NCBI GenBank assembly: GCA_022769565.1
Contig: JALEJQ010000031.1
Location: 1 to 64,000, forward strand
DNA: 64,000 bases
Direction of reading: 5' to 3'
DNA from: Oscillospiraceae bacterium
Lineage (GTDB): Bacteria; Bacillota; Clostridia; Oscillospirales; Ruminococcaceae
Shown: piece by piece, positions 1-7,650 of the stretch
Numbering within the stretch: position 1 is the stretch's first letter
Layout: each line of letters begins with the position of its first letter
Notes under the pieces: model-generated
What the model was told of the DNA's origin: nothing
Databases searched by the model: none
Seen by the model: the letters and a program-made list of their open reading frames with translations, nothing else
Program-made: the position numbers and the translations under genes

Positions 1-147
1 TTTGTTCTATGGATAAAGACGGTGGATAGAATACGTCCAATCAAGGAAAACGACCGCAGGCAGGCTGCCGCCTGTCAAGGGAGTTTGACGCAGAGTGGGC
101 GTATTATAGCCGCCGTATTTTATCCATAGGTTAAATGGTTATTAGTA
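1..147 (+). mobile_element. MITE-like palindromic element, copy 1 (left end cut by the window)
   Basis: Ends in GGTTATTAGTA. It matches three other copies (12293-12450, 24660-24890, 28691-28849) and lacks only about 12 bp of left terminus beyond the window. The two ends are imperfect inverted repeats: TTCTATGGATAAAGACGG at the left against TTTATCCATAGG at the right, extending inward through GGATAGAATACGTCC and GGGCGTATTATAGCC. The middle folds as AGGCAGGCTGCCGCCTGTC, so a transcript could form one long hairpin. No coding capacity; probably a non-autonomous element moved by a transposase encoded elsewhere. Confidence 0.8.
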
Positions 148-189
148 TTAATTATTCATTATTCACTATTCATTATTCACTATTCATTA
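148..189. repeat. Simple repeat of ATTATTCATTATTCACT units
   Basis: A short low-complexity tract made of alternating ATTATTCA and CTATTCATTATTCA words, directly abutting the right end of MITE copy 1 and upstream of yabP. No regulatory role is evident. An ORF-track entry on the minus strand (173-412) reads through this tract and is not a gene. Confidence 0.6.
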
Positions 190-250
190 AAGCGCAGCGC
201 ATAAACAAGGCTCTCCTGTTCATATAATTGAAAAAAGGAGTGCTGTAAAT

Positions 251-532
251 ATGAATGAAGTAAATAATAACTCTCAGGTACACAATATTATAATGGAAGG
301 AAGAAAAAAGCTTTCCCTGTCGGGTGTCACAGATGTTGACCGTTTTGACGAAAATACCGTGGTTCTTTATACAAGCATGGGCGAGCTGACCGTTCGGGGC
401 AGCGACCTCCATGTAAGCGATCTGTCCGTAACAAGCGGAGAAATGAACATCGAGGGCGACATTGATTCCCTTGTTTACGGGGATAAGGACCTGCGCTCTC
501 CACTGTCGTTCATAGGAAAAATGTTCAGATGA
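251..532 (+). CDS. yabP: YabP/YqfC family sporulation protein
   Basis: A 93-residue protein recognisable as YabP by its opening HNIIMEGRKKLSLSGV segment, followed by a small beta-rich domain (DENTVVLYTSMGELTVRG, then GDIDSLVYGD). In Bacillus, YabP is made in the mother cell during sporulation and belongs to the YabP/YqfC family of coat-associated proteins. Length is normal for the family. A GGAG Shine-Dalgarno lies just before the ATG. The stop is 9 nt from yabQ, and divIC and an S1 gene follow, the conserved yabPQ-divIC-yabR order of spore-forming Firmicutes. The neighbourhood makes the call secure; the biochemical role of the family is poorly defined. Confidence 0.9.
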   Translation: MNEVNNNSQVHNIIMEGRKKLSLSGVTDVDRFDENTVVLYTSMGELTVRGSDLHVSDLSVTSGEMNIEGDIDSLVYGDKDLRSPLSFIGKMFR

Positions 533-541
533 GGTGACCCC

Positions 542-997
542 ATGAGCCTTGAAACCTTTTTCAGCGTTTCGGAACAGACGATGCAGTTTTTGCTGTCGGT
601 AGTGCTGGGGGCAGGTCTCGGCATCGTCTACGACTGCTTCAGAGTGTTCCGTATACTTTTCCCTCCCGCAAGAAAAACAGGAGCTGTCTGCGCAGGAGAC
701 ATTGTGTTTATGATAATTTCCGGGGCGGCGGTATTCCTTTTCGCCGTTACGTTCTGCCGCAGCCAGGTGCGTTTTTTCAGCGTTATAGGCGCTTTGCTGG
801 GATTTATACTTTATATTCTCACCATAGGGAATTTTATTACAGGTATACTTAAAGCAATAGTTTCTGCCGTATGTAAAATTTTACAAAAAGTATATTCGGC
901 TGTTTTTGCACCTGTTGTAAATTATACGAAAGGAATTTGTCTAAAAAGTTTTAACAAATTTGTGCATAGTTATGAAAATGAGGAAAAAACAAAATAA
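542..997 (+). CDS. yabQ: Spore cortex biosynthesis membrane protein YabQ
   Basis: A 151-residue integral membrane protein with about four hydrophobic segments: near residues 12-32 (FLLSVVLGAGLGIVYDCF), 50-70, 80-100, and a weaker one near 105-125. The N-terminal signature with YDCFRVFR is typical of YabQ. Bacillus YabQ sits in the outer forespore membrane and is needed for cortex formation. The start is supported by GAGGTG 5 nt upstream, overlapping the end of yabP, so the two are probably translated together. The C-terminus is basic and hydrophilic (YENEEKTK). Confidence 0.9.
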   Translation: MSLETFFSVSEQTMQFLLSVVLGAGLGIVYDCFRVFRILFPPARKTGAVCAGDIVFMIISGAAVFLFAVTFCRSQVRFFSVIGALLGFILYILTIGNFITGILKAIVSAVCKILQKVYSAVFAPVVNYTKGICLKSFNKFVHSYENEEKTK

Positions 998-1012
998 GTT
1001 TCTTTTACCCCC

Positions 1013-1042
1013 TTGAAAAATGCGGCTTTTGTGTAGTATAAT
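1013..1042 (+). promoter_or_regulatory. Sigma-A-type promoter for divIC
   Basis: TTGAAA (1013-1018) and TATAAT (1037-1042) are separated by 18 bp. Transcription would start near 1049, upstream of the divIC start chosen here (1139) and giving a leader of about 90 nt. This lets divIC be expressed in vegetative cells independently of yabPQ. Confidence 0.6.
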
Positions 1043-1138
1043 AAAGAGACTAAGAAAATGCCGAAGTATGCACATAACGGCGTTTTCTCAATGTCGTTTG
1101 ATCTATATTCCGTAAAGTTCGTTCGGGGAGGTGAAGTA

Positions 1139-1489
1139 ATGGGCAGTACATATAAAAACTATGCAAAACAGAAGCAAAAGCAGGAAAAAGCGGAAAAACG
1201 CCGCAGAAACGGAGGTCCCGTTATGCACGGCATCGTTTCTCTCGCAGGAGCCGCTGTGGTAGTGTATTGTATCTGTTCATTTATTTCAACTCAGGCGGAT
1301 ATTGCCGAAAAAAAGCAGGAGCTTGCCGAATTGCAGAACAAGGCGGCGGAGCTTGAAGCCAAAAACGACGAGTATGCAAGCATCCTTGCCGAGGAGGACG
1401 AAAGAGCCTATATGGAAAGGATAGCTTCCGACGTTCTCGGCTATGCTTACCCCAATGAAAGACGGTTTTACGATACAACAAGAAATTAA
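1139..1489 (+). CDS. divIC: DivIC/FtsB-type septum formation initiator
   Basis: The start is moved from the ORF-track 1058 to the ATG at 1139, which has a strong GGGGAGGTG 6 nt upstream; the longer version would begin almost at the predicted transcription start. The resulting 116 aa show a basic cytoplasmic N-terminus (QKQKQEKAEKRRR), one membrane span at about 31-50, an extracytoplasmic coiled coil at 53-85 (EKKQELAELQNKAAELEAKN) and a short C-terminal domain. This is the DivIC layout; DivIC partners FtsL and DivIB at the division septum. Its place directly after yabPQ is conserved in spore formers. Confidence 0.88.
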   Translation: MGSTYKNYAKQKQKQEKAEKRRRNGGPVMHGIVSLAGAAVVVYCICSFISTQADIAEKKQELAELQNKAAELEAKNDEYASILAEEDERAYMERIASDVLGYAYPNERRFYDTTRN

Positions 1490-1526
1490 CCCATAAAATA
1501 ACAATGAGAGGATATTAAAATTTTTT

Positions 1527-1988
1527 ATGCAGCTGGATGTAGGAAAAATTTACGAGGGAAAAGTTACAGGAATAACAAAGTTCGGGGCTTTCGTCGAGCT
1601 TGAACCCGGCACAACGGGAATGGTACATATCAGCGAGGTGGCAAACACCTTCGTCAACGAGATAAAGGACTTCCTTACAGAAGGACAGACCGTAAAGGTA
1701 AAGGTGCTGTCCATAGGCGAGGACGGAAAGATCTCGCTTTCTATCAAAAAAGCTGCGGACAACCCTCCGCCGAGGAAGGATAACGTCAGAAAGCCTTATA
1801 ACAACAATAACGGCGGCAGGCGCTTTGACGGCGGAAACAAGCAGAGCGTCCAGGAAAAGGCTCCCCTTACGCCGGAAGCTGCTTTTGAGGATATGCTCAA
1901 CAAGTTCAAGCAGAACTCCGAGGAGCGTATGAGCGACATCAAGAAAAACGTGGACAACAAGCGCAGGAGCCAGTCCAGAAGAAAATAA
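1527..1988 (+). CDS. S1 RNA-binding domain protein, YabR-like
   Basis: A 153-residue protein. Residues 1 to about 75 are a canonical S1 OB-fold (VGKIYEGKVTGITKFGAFVE, then GMVHISE and GKISLSIKKA). The rest is a basic, Asn/Arg/Lys-rich, probably disordered tail (NNNNGGRRFDGG) ending QSRRK. S1 domains bind RNA, and the Bacillus orthologue YabR also follows divIC. A GAGAGGA sequence lies 14 nt upstream of the ATG, slightly far. A hairpin terminator follows. RNA binding is near certain; the target is unknown. Confidence 0.85.
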   Translation: MQLDVGKIYEGKVTGITKFGAFVELEPGTTGMVHISEVANTFVNEIKDFLTEGQTVKVKVLSIGEDGKISLSIKKAADNPPPRKDNVRKPYNNNNGGRRFDGGNKQSVQEKAPLTPEAAFEDMLNKFKQNSEERMSDIKKNVDNKRRSQSRRK

Positions 1989-2004
1989 TTTTTGTGTGTC
2001 AACG

Positions 2005-2046
2005 GTGACAGTATGCAAAATTGCCTACTGTCACTGTGTTTTTTGT
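2005..2046 (+). terminator. Terminator after the divIC-S1 operon
   Basis: GTGACAGTA and TACTGTCAC form a 9-bp stem around a 12-nt loop, followed by TGTGTTTTTTGTT. It lies 17 bp after the S1 gene stop and closes the sporulation/division operon. Confidence 0.75.
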
Positions 2047-2168
2047 TCCGAAGCCCGAGTAAATGAATTTTTCGTAAATATTTATGCACTTTTTTGCGGT
2101 TGTTTTATGAAATTTACAATTAGGACATTAAAAGAACACAAAAATTTAAATAAAAGATTCACATATTT

Positions 2169-2177
2169 TGATATAAT
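2169..2177 (+). promoter_or_regulatory. Extended -10 promoter for the two-component operon
   Basis: TGATATAAT fits the TGnTATAAT extended -10 consensus and lies 116 bp before the response regulator. No good -35 is found at 17 bp. The 1989-2292 gap otherwise holds only the upstream terminator. A TTGACA at 2252-2257 has no matching -10 and looks fortuitous. Confidence 0.45.
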
Positions 2178-2292
2178 CAAGTATAGTCCATAATATTATT
2201 TTAAATTAGTATGTCAGTGTTTGCACCGACGGCAGGAACGCTTTGCATATCTTGACATTTTATACTAACAAATCTGACAGGAGGATATTATT

Positions 2293-2994
2293 ATGTCACT
2301 TGGAAAAGTATTAGTCGTTGACGACGATAACAACATCTGCGAATTGCTGAAGCTCTATCTTGAAAAAGAAGGCTACGGAGTGATCGTTTCACATGACGGC
2401 GACGAGGCTATCATTAAATTCAACGCACTCAAGCCCGATGTCGTTCTTCTCGATATTATGCTTCCCGAACTGGACGGCTGGCAGGTATGCCGTGAGATCA
2501 GAAAGAAGTCCAACGTTCCCATTATTATGATAACCGCCAAGAGCGAGACCTTCGATAAGGTGCTCGGTCTTGAACTGGGCGCAGACGACTATATCGTTAA
2601 GCCCTTCGATACAAAGGAAGTTATTGCCAGGATCAAGGCAGTTTCAAGACGTATCGGTCAGTCAGGCACCGAAACAGAGGTCAAGGAAGTGCGTTACGAC
2701 AAGCTGGTCGTAAATATGACAAGATACGAGCTGAGAGTTGACGGAAAGGTTCAGGATACTCCTCCCAAGGAGCTGGAGCTTCTGTTCTACCTTGCTTCCA
2801 ACCCCAACAGAGTTTATACAAGAGACCAGCTTCTTGACGAAGTATGGGGCTTTGAATATTACGGCGATTCCAGAACTATCGACGTTCACATCAAGCGTCT
2901 CCGTGAAAAGCTGGAGGGCGTTTCTGATAAGTGGGCGCTCAAAACAGTTTGGGGCGTAGGCTACAAGTTCGAGGCTGAGGAGGAAAATGCGTAA
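2293..2994 (+). CDS. OmpR/PhoB-family response regulator
   Basis: 233 aa. Residues 1-120 form a receiver domain with the acidic pocket DDD at 10-12, phospho-acceptor Asp54 (VVLLDIMLPE), Thr82 (MITAK) and Lys104 (YIVKPF). Residues ~130-228 form a winged-helix trans_reg_C domain, with TPPKELELLFYL and SRTIDVHIKRLREKLE as the recognition region. It overlaps the next gene, a histidine kinase, by 8 nt, so the two are a cognate pair. The set with an HtrA-type protease downstream resembles PhoPR or cell-envelope stress systems, but the signal cannot be deduced. GACAGGAGG provides a strong ribosome binding site. Confidence 0.9.
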   Translation: MSLGKVLVVDDDNNICELLKLYLEKEGYGVIVSHDGDEAIIKFNALKPDVVLLDIMLPELDGWQVCREIRKKSNVPIIMITAKSETFDKVLGLELGADDYIVKPFDTKEVIARIKAVSRRIGQSGTETEVKEVRYDKLVVNMTRYELRVDGKVQDTPPKELELLFYLASNPNRVYTRDQLLDEVWGFEYYGDSRTIDVHIKRLREKLEGVSDKWALKTVWGVGYKFEAEEENA

Positions 2995-4423
2995 AAGCGT
3001 TTTCTCCGAGTATTTCTCTCTGTGCGCAACTATAATTTCGTCCGCCGTAGTCTGTATAGCGGCAGTCCTGCTGATGATCTCATCGGAATTTTACAAGAGC
3101 GAAAAGAAAAACTACATCGCCGATAATTCCGCCGATATTATTGCCGTAACAAAACTGAGCATAATTTCGGGCGGCAGCGTTGACGCCGGATATTTGAAAA
3201 ACGTTTATCTCAACGCTACGGATACCACGGACATTGTCTTTACATTAACCGACTCAGACGGCGTTGCTTTGGTATGCTCCGAAGCACCGCCGTGTTCTCA
3301 TACGGGAAGAAAAATCGGGGAAAAAACTCTGAACAAAATAACCGAAGAGGGCTTTTACGAGCTGAGCAGCCTTGACCGTTTCTATGAAAAAAGCTACTTC
3401 AACGTAGCATATAAATTCGAGCAGAGCGGAAACATATATTACCTTTTCGCAAGACTTCCCGATGATTCTCTGAGGGCTTATCTTTCAAAGCTCATCATCA
3501 TTCTTGCGGTGGTAACGGCGATAATACTGGCGTTGGTATTTGCGGCTGTTTATGCGGCTACAAAGCACCTTATGGCGCCTATAAGAGAAATGACCCTTGC
3601 CGCAAAACGGTTCGGAGAGGGAGATTTTTCAAAGAAGCTCTATGTTGCCGAGCAGAACGAGTTTGGTTTCCTTGCCAATTCACTTAACGAAATGGCAGTT
3701 TCTCTTGAAAATCTTGAAGAAACCAGAAAAAACTTCGTTTCAAACGTTTCCCACGAGCTGAAAACTCCTATGACTACCATAGGCGGCTTTGTGGACGGCA
3801 TACTGGACGGAACTATCCCCCCCTCAAAGCATAATTACTACCTGCACATCGTTTCGGACGAGGTGGACAGACTTGCCCGACTTGTCCGTTCAATGCTCAA
3901 CATCTCAAAGTACGAAGCAGGCGAAATGGAGCTTGCAACGGAAAACTTTGACCTTATGCCCGTTATCGTCAAGACCCTGCTCATATTTGAAAACAGGATA
4001 GATGAAAAACAGGTGGAAATAAGGGGCATCGAGCATGGCAGATTTATGCTCAACGCCGACCCCGACCTTACAAAGCAGGTCATCTACAACCTTGTGGAAA
4101 ATGCCGTGAAGTTCGTCAACAAGGACGGATATATCGCCTTTGATTTTGAAACTGGCAGCGATGGAATGAGCATTATAAGAATACGCAACAGTGGAGAAGG
4201 ACTTAAAGAAAACGAGATCTCCCGAGTGTTTGAAAGATTCTACAAGACCGACCCGTCAAGGGGTATAGACAAAACAGGCGTGGGTCTGGGACTTTCAATA
4301 GTGCGTTCAATAATAAAGCTCCACGGCGGAACTATTTTAGTACGCAGCGAGCCTAACGAGTATGTGGAATTTGAATTCACAATGAAAACAGGCGTGAGAG
4401 AACCGCCTAAACAGCAGAATTGA
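2987..4423 (+). CDS. Membrane sensor histidine kinase (HAMP-HisKA-HATPase)
   Basis: 478 aa, with a first membrane helix at about 8-32, an extracytoplasmic sensor region to about 165, and a second helix at about 166-190 (KLIIILAVVTAIILALVFAA). A HAMP linker (APIREMTLAAKRFGEGDF) follows. The HisKA domain carries His256 (SNVSHELKTPMTT), and the ATPase domain has the N box (NLVENAVKF) and G boxes (GVGLGLSIVRS). It should autophosphorylate and pass phosphate to Asp54 of the overlapping regulator. The sensor region has no PAS signature that I can see. The pair is cotranscribed with, or partly attenuated before, the protease gene downstream. Confidence 0.9.
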   Translation: MRKSVFSEYFSLCATIISSAVVCIAAVLLMISSEFYKSEKKNYIADNSADIIAVTKLSIISGGSVDAGYLKNVYLNATDTTDIVFTLTDSDGVALVCSEAPPCSHTGRKIGEKTLNKITEEGFYELSSLDRFYEKSYFNVAYKFEQSGNIYYLFARLPDDSLRAYLSKLIIILAVVTAIILALVFAAVYAATKHLMAPIREMTLAAKRFGEGDFSKKLYVAEQNEFGFLANSLNEMAVSLENLEETRKNFVSNVSHELKTPMTTIGGFVDGILDGTIPPSKHNYYLHIVSDEVDRLARLVRSMLNISKYEAGEMELATENFDLMPVIVKTLLIFENRIDEKQVEIRGIEHGRFMLNADPDLTKQVIYNLVENAVKFVNKDGYIAFDFETGSDGMSIIRIRNSGEGLKENEISRVFERFYKTDPSRGIDKTGVGLGLSIVRSIIKLHGGTILVRSEPNEYVEFEFTMKTGVREPPKQQN

Positions 4424-4428
4424 ATGAC

Positions 4429-4463
4429 GGGGCGCTGCCGTGACGGCGGTGCCCCCGATTTTT
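4429..4463 (+). terminator. Hairpin between kinase and htrA-type gene (possible attenuator)
   Basis: GGGGCGCTGCCG and CGGCGGTGCCCC pair around a TGA loop, followed by CGATTTTT. The stem starts a few bases after the kinase stop and ends right before the AAGGAGG of the next gene. No separate promoter is visible in the 53-bp gap, so the hairpin probably lowers rather than abolishes read-through. Confidence 0.65.
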
Positions 4464-4476
4464 AAGGAGGAATCCT

Positions 4477-6036
4477 ATGGATAACGAGTTCAACAACAAT
4501 CCCGAAAACGGTACGGAAAATACAAACGGCAGCACTCCCCCCACAACGGATAACGAAAAGAGTCAGGCGTTTTACGTCCAGCCACCCGTGCCGCCTGTTT
4601 ACGGACCTCCGCCTGTAAATAACGAAGTCCTGCGCCATATACGGACGGAAAACGCAGAAAACGGCAGCGCTTCCGAAAAAACTGCTCAGGGAAGCAGCGG
4701 AATCCCCCCTCAGAACGGCGCACACTCGGGAATTCCGCCTTATAACAGCGGAAATGTTCCTCCCCCGTTTACACCACCCCCTTATCCCGGTTACGGAAAC
4801 GGATATGTGCCGCCAATGGGTATGCAGCCCGTTCCCCCGAAGAAAAATCGGCTTTCCACAGGCTGGATAATTGCATTATCTATCCTTATTGCCGTAATGA
4901 TGATAATAATCATTATACTGAGCGTTCTTGTCGTAAAAAAGGCATCGGATTTCAACAAGACTGTTTCGGAAAACAAGTTCAGCAGCCTTGATACGGAATC
5001 CGCAAACGCTTCTTCCGGCAAAAACAGCAAGGTGCAGATAAATCTTCCGGTATCAAAGAAGCCGGAAATAAGCTCTTCTTATTATGCAAATGAGGAAACA
5101 GGACTTCTTACAACGGAAGGCGTTGCACAGAAAATACTGCCCTCACAGGTGCTTATAGGCGTTTACAACGACACGCCCTACCAGATGACTTCCCTTGGTT
5201 CGGGTGTGATACTTACCGCAGACGGCTATATCCTTACCAACGCTCACGTTGTTGACGGCGCTTCCGATATGAAGGTGCGCCTTAACGACGATTCCCAGTA
5301 TGAGGCCAAGATAGTAGGCATTGACAGGGAGCAGGACGTTGCCATTGTAAAGATAGAAGCAACAGGTCTTACCGCAGCAGAGCTTGGGGATTCGGACAGC
5401 GCCGCAGTAGGCGAAGCTGTAGCGGTCGTAGGCGCAGCAGGTTCCTTTGAGAACTCGGTCACCTTCGGTTATATAAGCGCCCTTGGCCGTGAGATCGAAA
5501 CGGACTATTCTTCAAGCGGCATACTTAACTGCATCCAGACAGACGCAGCGCTTAACCCCGGAAACTCGGGTGGTGCTCTTGTGAATATGTACGGACAGGT
5601 CATCGGGCTTTCCGTTGGCGGAATGAGCCACGAGACCTATGACGGTATAGGCTTTGCTATTGAGATAAACGACGTTATCCCCATTGCCGAAGCGCTTATG
5701 GCAAACGGATTTGTCCCGGGCAGAGCAAGGATAGGCGTTCTCTATATCCCCATAACAACAGAGCTTGCTGCGGAATATGATGTTCCCATAGGTCTGTGCG
5801 TTGCAGAGGTGGATCCCACCTGCGATGTTGCAAATTCGGGAATACAGAAGTACGACATTATAACAGCCATTGACGGAGTGGCTGTTTATAACGGCGATAC
5901 GGTGAAAAAGGCAATGAAGGACAAATACGCAGGACAGACGGTGACTCTTTCCGTTTACAGAAAAACTATCACCGACGAGGTCAGCGAATTTGACGTTCAG
6001 GTGATACTTGCGCAGAAAAATGATATGGAACAGTAA
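4477..6036 (+). CDS. HtrA/DegP-like membrane serine protease with PDZ domain
   Basis: 519 aa. Residues 1-125 are cytoplasmic, Asn/Pro/Gly-rich and probably disordered (PPPFTPPPYPGYGNG); a single membrane span follows at about 129-152. The trypsin-like domain has the triad His257 (LTNAHVVDGA), Asp287 (EQDVAIVKI) and Ser364 (NPGNSGGALVN). The C-terminal PDZ domain spans about 425-510 (GIQKYDIITAIDGVAVYNG). HtrA proteases degrade or refold misfolded envelope proteins outside the membrane. Position after a two-component pair suggests that the pair controls it, an inference from context. The long proline-rich cytoplasmic tail is typical of Gram-positive HtrA proteins. RBS: AAGGAGG. Confidence 0.9.
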   Translation: MDNEFNNNPENGTENTNGSTPPTTDNEKSQAFYVQPPVPPVYGPPPVNNEVLRHIRTENAENGSASEKTAQGSSGIPPQNGAHSGIPPYNSGNVPPPFTPPPYPGYGNGYVPPMGMQPVPPKKNRLSTGWIIALSILIAVMMIIIIILSVLVVKKASDFNKTVSENKFSSLDTESANASSGKNSKVQINLPVSKKPEISSSYYANEETGLLTTEGVAQKILPSQVLIGVYNDTPYQMTSLGSGVILTADGYILTNAHVVDGASDMKVRLNDDSQYEAKIVGIDREQDVAIVKIEATGLTAAELGDSDSAAVGEAVAVVGAAGSFENSVTFGYISALGREIETDYSSSGILNCIQTDAALNPGNSGGALVNMYGQVIGLSVGGMSHETYDGIGFAIEINDVIPIAEALMANGFVPGRARIGVLYIPITTELAAEYDVPIGLCVAEVDPTCDVANSGIQKYDIITAIDGVAVYNGDTVKKAMKDKYAGQTVTLSVYRKTITDEVSEFDVQVILAQKNDMEQ

Positions 6037-6042
6037 CACAAC

Positions 6043-6085
6043 AAGGCTTCGGCACCGAAATGACGGTACCGAAGCCTTGATTTTT
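6043..6085 (+). terminator. Terminator after htrA-type gene
   Basis: A near-perfect 15-bp stem (AAGGCTTCGGCACCG / CGGTACCGAAGCCTT) with a 6-nt loop, followed by GATTTTTGTCTT. It also lies 3' of the convergent amidohydrolase and can work in both directions, though the minus-strand U-tract is poorer. Confidence 0.85.
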
Positions 6086-6097
6086 GTCTTGCTGATT

Positions 6098-7258
6098 TTA
6101 TGATATTTCCTTTCGATAAACTTCCTTGCCGCCTATAAAGGTCGCTTTTACGGAGGTCATTATTTCAAGTGGATCTCCGTCAAAAACAACAAGGTCGGCG
6201 TCTTTGCCGATGGTAATTGAACCTACTCTGTCGTAAATTCCCGCAATTTGGGCAGGATTTACCGTAAGGGCACGGAGCGCTTCTTCATAGGGCAGACCTG
6301 CTTTTACGCAGTAAGCAGCGCTTGCAGCAAGGTACTGAACGGGAATTTCCGGGTGGTCGGTGCAGATGGCAGCGTTCACGCCGTTTTTGTAAAGAATACC
6401 TGCATTAGCTGTGGTAAGCCCCGAAAGCTCGGGCTTGCCCCTGTCGCAGATAACGGGTCCCACAAATGCAGAAGCCTTTTCCTCACCCAGAATATCCGCA
6501 ATAAGGTATCCCTCAGTGCAATGTACAAGGACATAATCAAGGTCAAATTCCTTGGCTATCCTTACCGCCGTCATAATGTCATCGGCACGGTGACAGTGGA
6601 AGTGCGCTTTCAGCTTATGTTCAAGCAAAGGGATAAGCGCCTCGCACTTTATATCATACTCCGGCAGGGAATCTCCGCTTTCCAGAGCCTCCGCCTTGTC
6701 CTGCATATATCTCTGCGCCTTGAAAAGTGCCTCACGGATAATAGCGGCGGTCGCCATTCTTGTGACGGGAGCGGAATCCTTGTCGGAAAAGGTGGATTTA
6801 GGGTTTTCGCCAAGAGCAAATTTTATGCCTACCTGACGGATAAGCATTTCATCGGCGCATCTTCCGGCTGTTTTCACCGCAATAAAGTCGCCGCCTATGG
6901 GATTGGAGGAGCCTACCCCCGTAACGACAGCGGTGACTCCGCAGGCAACAGCGTCACGGAAGCAGTTATCCCTGAAATTAAGCCCATCTATGGTGCGCAG
7001 GTGAGGTGTAACAGGGTCGCTGTCCTCGTTAACGTCCTCACCCTCTGCACCCATTCCGTCGCCAATAAGACCGATGTGGGAATGTGGGTCGATGAAGCCG
7101 GGGAAAAGCAGACCGCCCTCTGCGTCAAAGTCGCCCTCCGAAACCTCGGGCGGCATTCCTTCGGAAACTTCGCATATAACGCCATTTTCCGCACGGACGA
7201 AGCCTTTTTTGATAACGGGCGAATCCATAGTATGAATTTCCGCATTGTAAACGTACAT
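6098..7258 (-). CDS. Amidohydrolase family protein (imidazolonepropionase-like)
   Basis: 386 aa with the metal-dependent amidohydrolase barrel pattern: a short N-terminal beta domain, His59-x-His61 in FPGFIDPHSHIG, further probable ligands in KAHFHCHRADD and YVLVHCTEGY, and the late Asp in AAICTDHPEIP. It ends with the family's typical ADLVVFDGDPLE returning strand. The family cleaves C-N bonds in cyclic amides or peptides; this subgroup is near imidazolonepropionases and dipeptidase-like enzymes. The substrate cannot be set from the sequence, and no hut genes are nearby. Start: GGGGGAAG is 4 nt before the ATG. It follows a 55-aa membrane protein in the same operon. Confidence 0.82.
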   Translation of the reverse strand: MYVYNAEIHTMDSPVIKKGFVRAENGVICEVSEGMPPEVSEGDFDAEGGLLFPGFIDPHSHIGLIGDGMGAEGEDVNEDSDPVTPHLRTIDGLNFRDNCFRDAVACGVTAVVTGVGSSNPIGGDFIAVKTAGRCADEMLIRQVGIKFALGENPKSTFSDKDSAPVTRMATAAIIREALFKAQRYMQDKAEALESGDSLPEYDIKCEALIPLLEHKLKAHFHCHRADDIMTAVRIAKEFDLDYVLVHCTEGYLIADILGEEKASAFVGPVICDRGKPELSGLTTANAGILYKNGVNAAICTDHPEIPVQYLAASAAYCVKAGLPYEEALRALTVNPAQIAGIYDRVGSITIGKDADLVVFDGDPLEIMTSVKATFIGGKEVYRKEIS

Positions 7259-7270
7259 AGGCTTCCCCCG

Positions 7271-7438
7271 TTACGACAAGCCGCACTCGTCGTAGTCCTT
7301 CCAGCGCTCATTGTAGTTGTAAGCACTGATAGCCTTGTAAACAATAAAGCCTCCGGCAACAAAAATAAGCGCCAGAGCCGCAGCGATAGGCACTGCAGTT
7401 CTCATATAATCCATTACTGTGATCTTTTTCTTTTTCAT
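7271..7438 (-). CDS. Small single-pass membrane protein (55 aa, absent from ORF track)
   Basis: Translation from ATG at 7438 gives 55 residues: a basic start (MKKKKITVMDYMR), one hydrophobic span at about 14-36 (VPIAAALALIFVAGGFIVYK) and a short polar tail ending ERWKDYDECGLS. AAAGGA lies about 12 nt upstream, a good promoter precedes it, and only 12 nt separate its stop from the amidohydrolase start, so it looks like the first gene of that operon. No family is recognised. The positive-inside rule puts the N-terminus in the cytoplasm and the acidic tail outside. Confidence 0.65.
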   Translation of the reverse strand: MKKKKITVMDYMRTAVPIAAALALIFVAGGFIVYKAISAYNYNERWKDYDECGLS

Positions 7439-7473
7439 TTGTACAGGTTTCCTTTCGTTTTTTCTATAATAAT

Positions 7474-7502
7474 ATTATAATGTGAAAATCCGATTTAGTA
7501 AA
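7474..7502 (-). promoter_or_regulatory. Promoter for the small membrane protein-amidohydrolase operon
   Basis: Read on the minus strand: TTTACT (-35), 17 bp, TATAAT (-10). It lies about 36 bp upstream of the ATG at 7438 and is divergent from the promoter at 7590-7618. Confidence 0.55.
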
Positions 7503-7589
7503 TACCTTTTTTGAAAATAAGTTTGGTTTCAAGGGGAATTTGTGCAGAGGAAAGAAGAATTATAATGGAGCTTTGCTCGTCCGTTCTCC

Positions 7590-7618
7590 TTGACAAAGTT
7601 TATTTTAAGATGTATAAT
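7590..7618 (+). promoter_or_regulatory. Consensus promoter for the heptad-repeat gene
   Basis: TTGACA, 17 bp, TATAAT: a perfect sigma-A promoter. The predicted start near 7625 gives a leader of about 26 nt, and the gene's GGGGATG ribosome site follows. Such a strong match suggests high constitutive expression. Confidence 0.8.
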
Positions 7619-7650
7619 ATAAAAAATCAAGATATGGGAAAGGGGATGCA

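Noticed and set aside
2252-2275. TTGACA at 2252 as promoter of the response regulator
   Set aside because: No -10 at a suitable distance; the sequence downstream runs into the ribosome site.
6248-7480. 410-aa plus-strand ORF antisense to the amidohydrolase
   Set aside because: Composition is Cys/Arg/His-rich shadow sequence without domains, while the minus frame has all amidohydrolase metal motifs.
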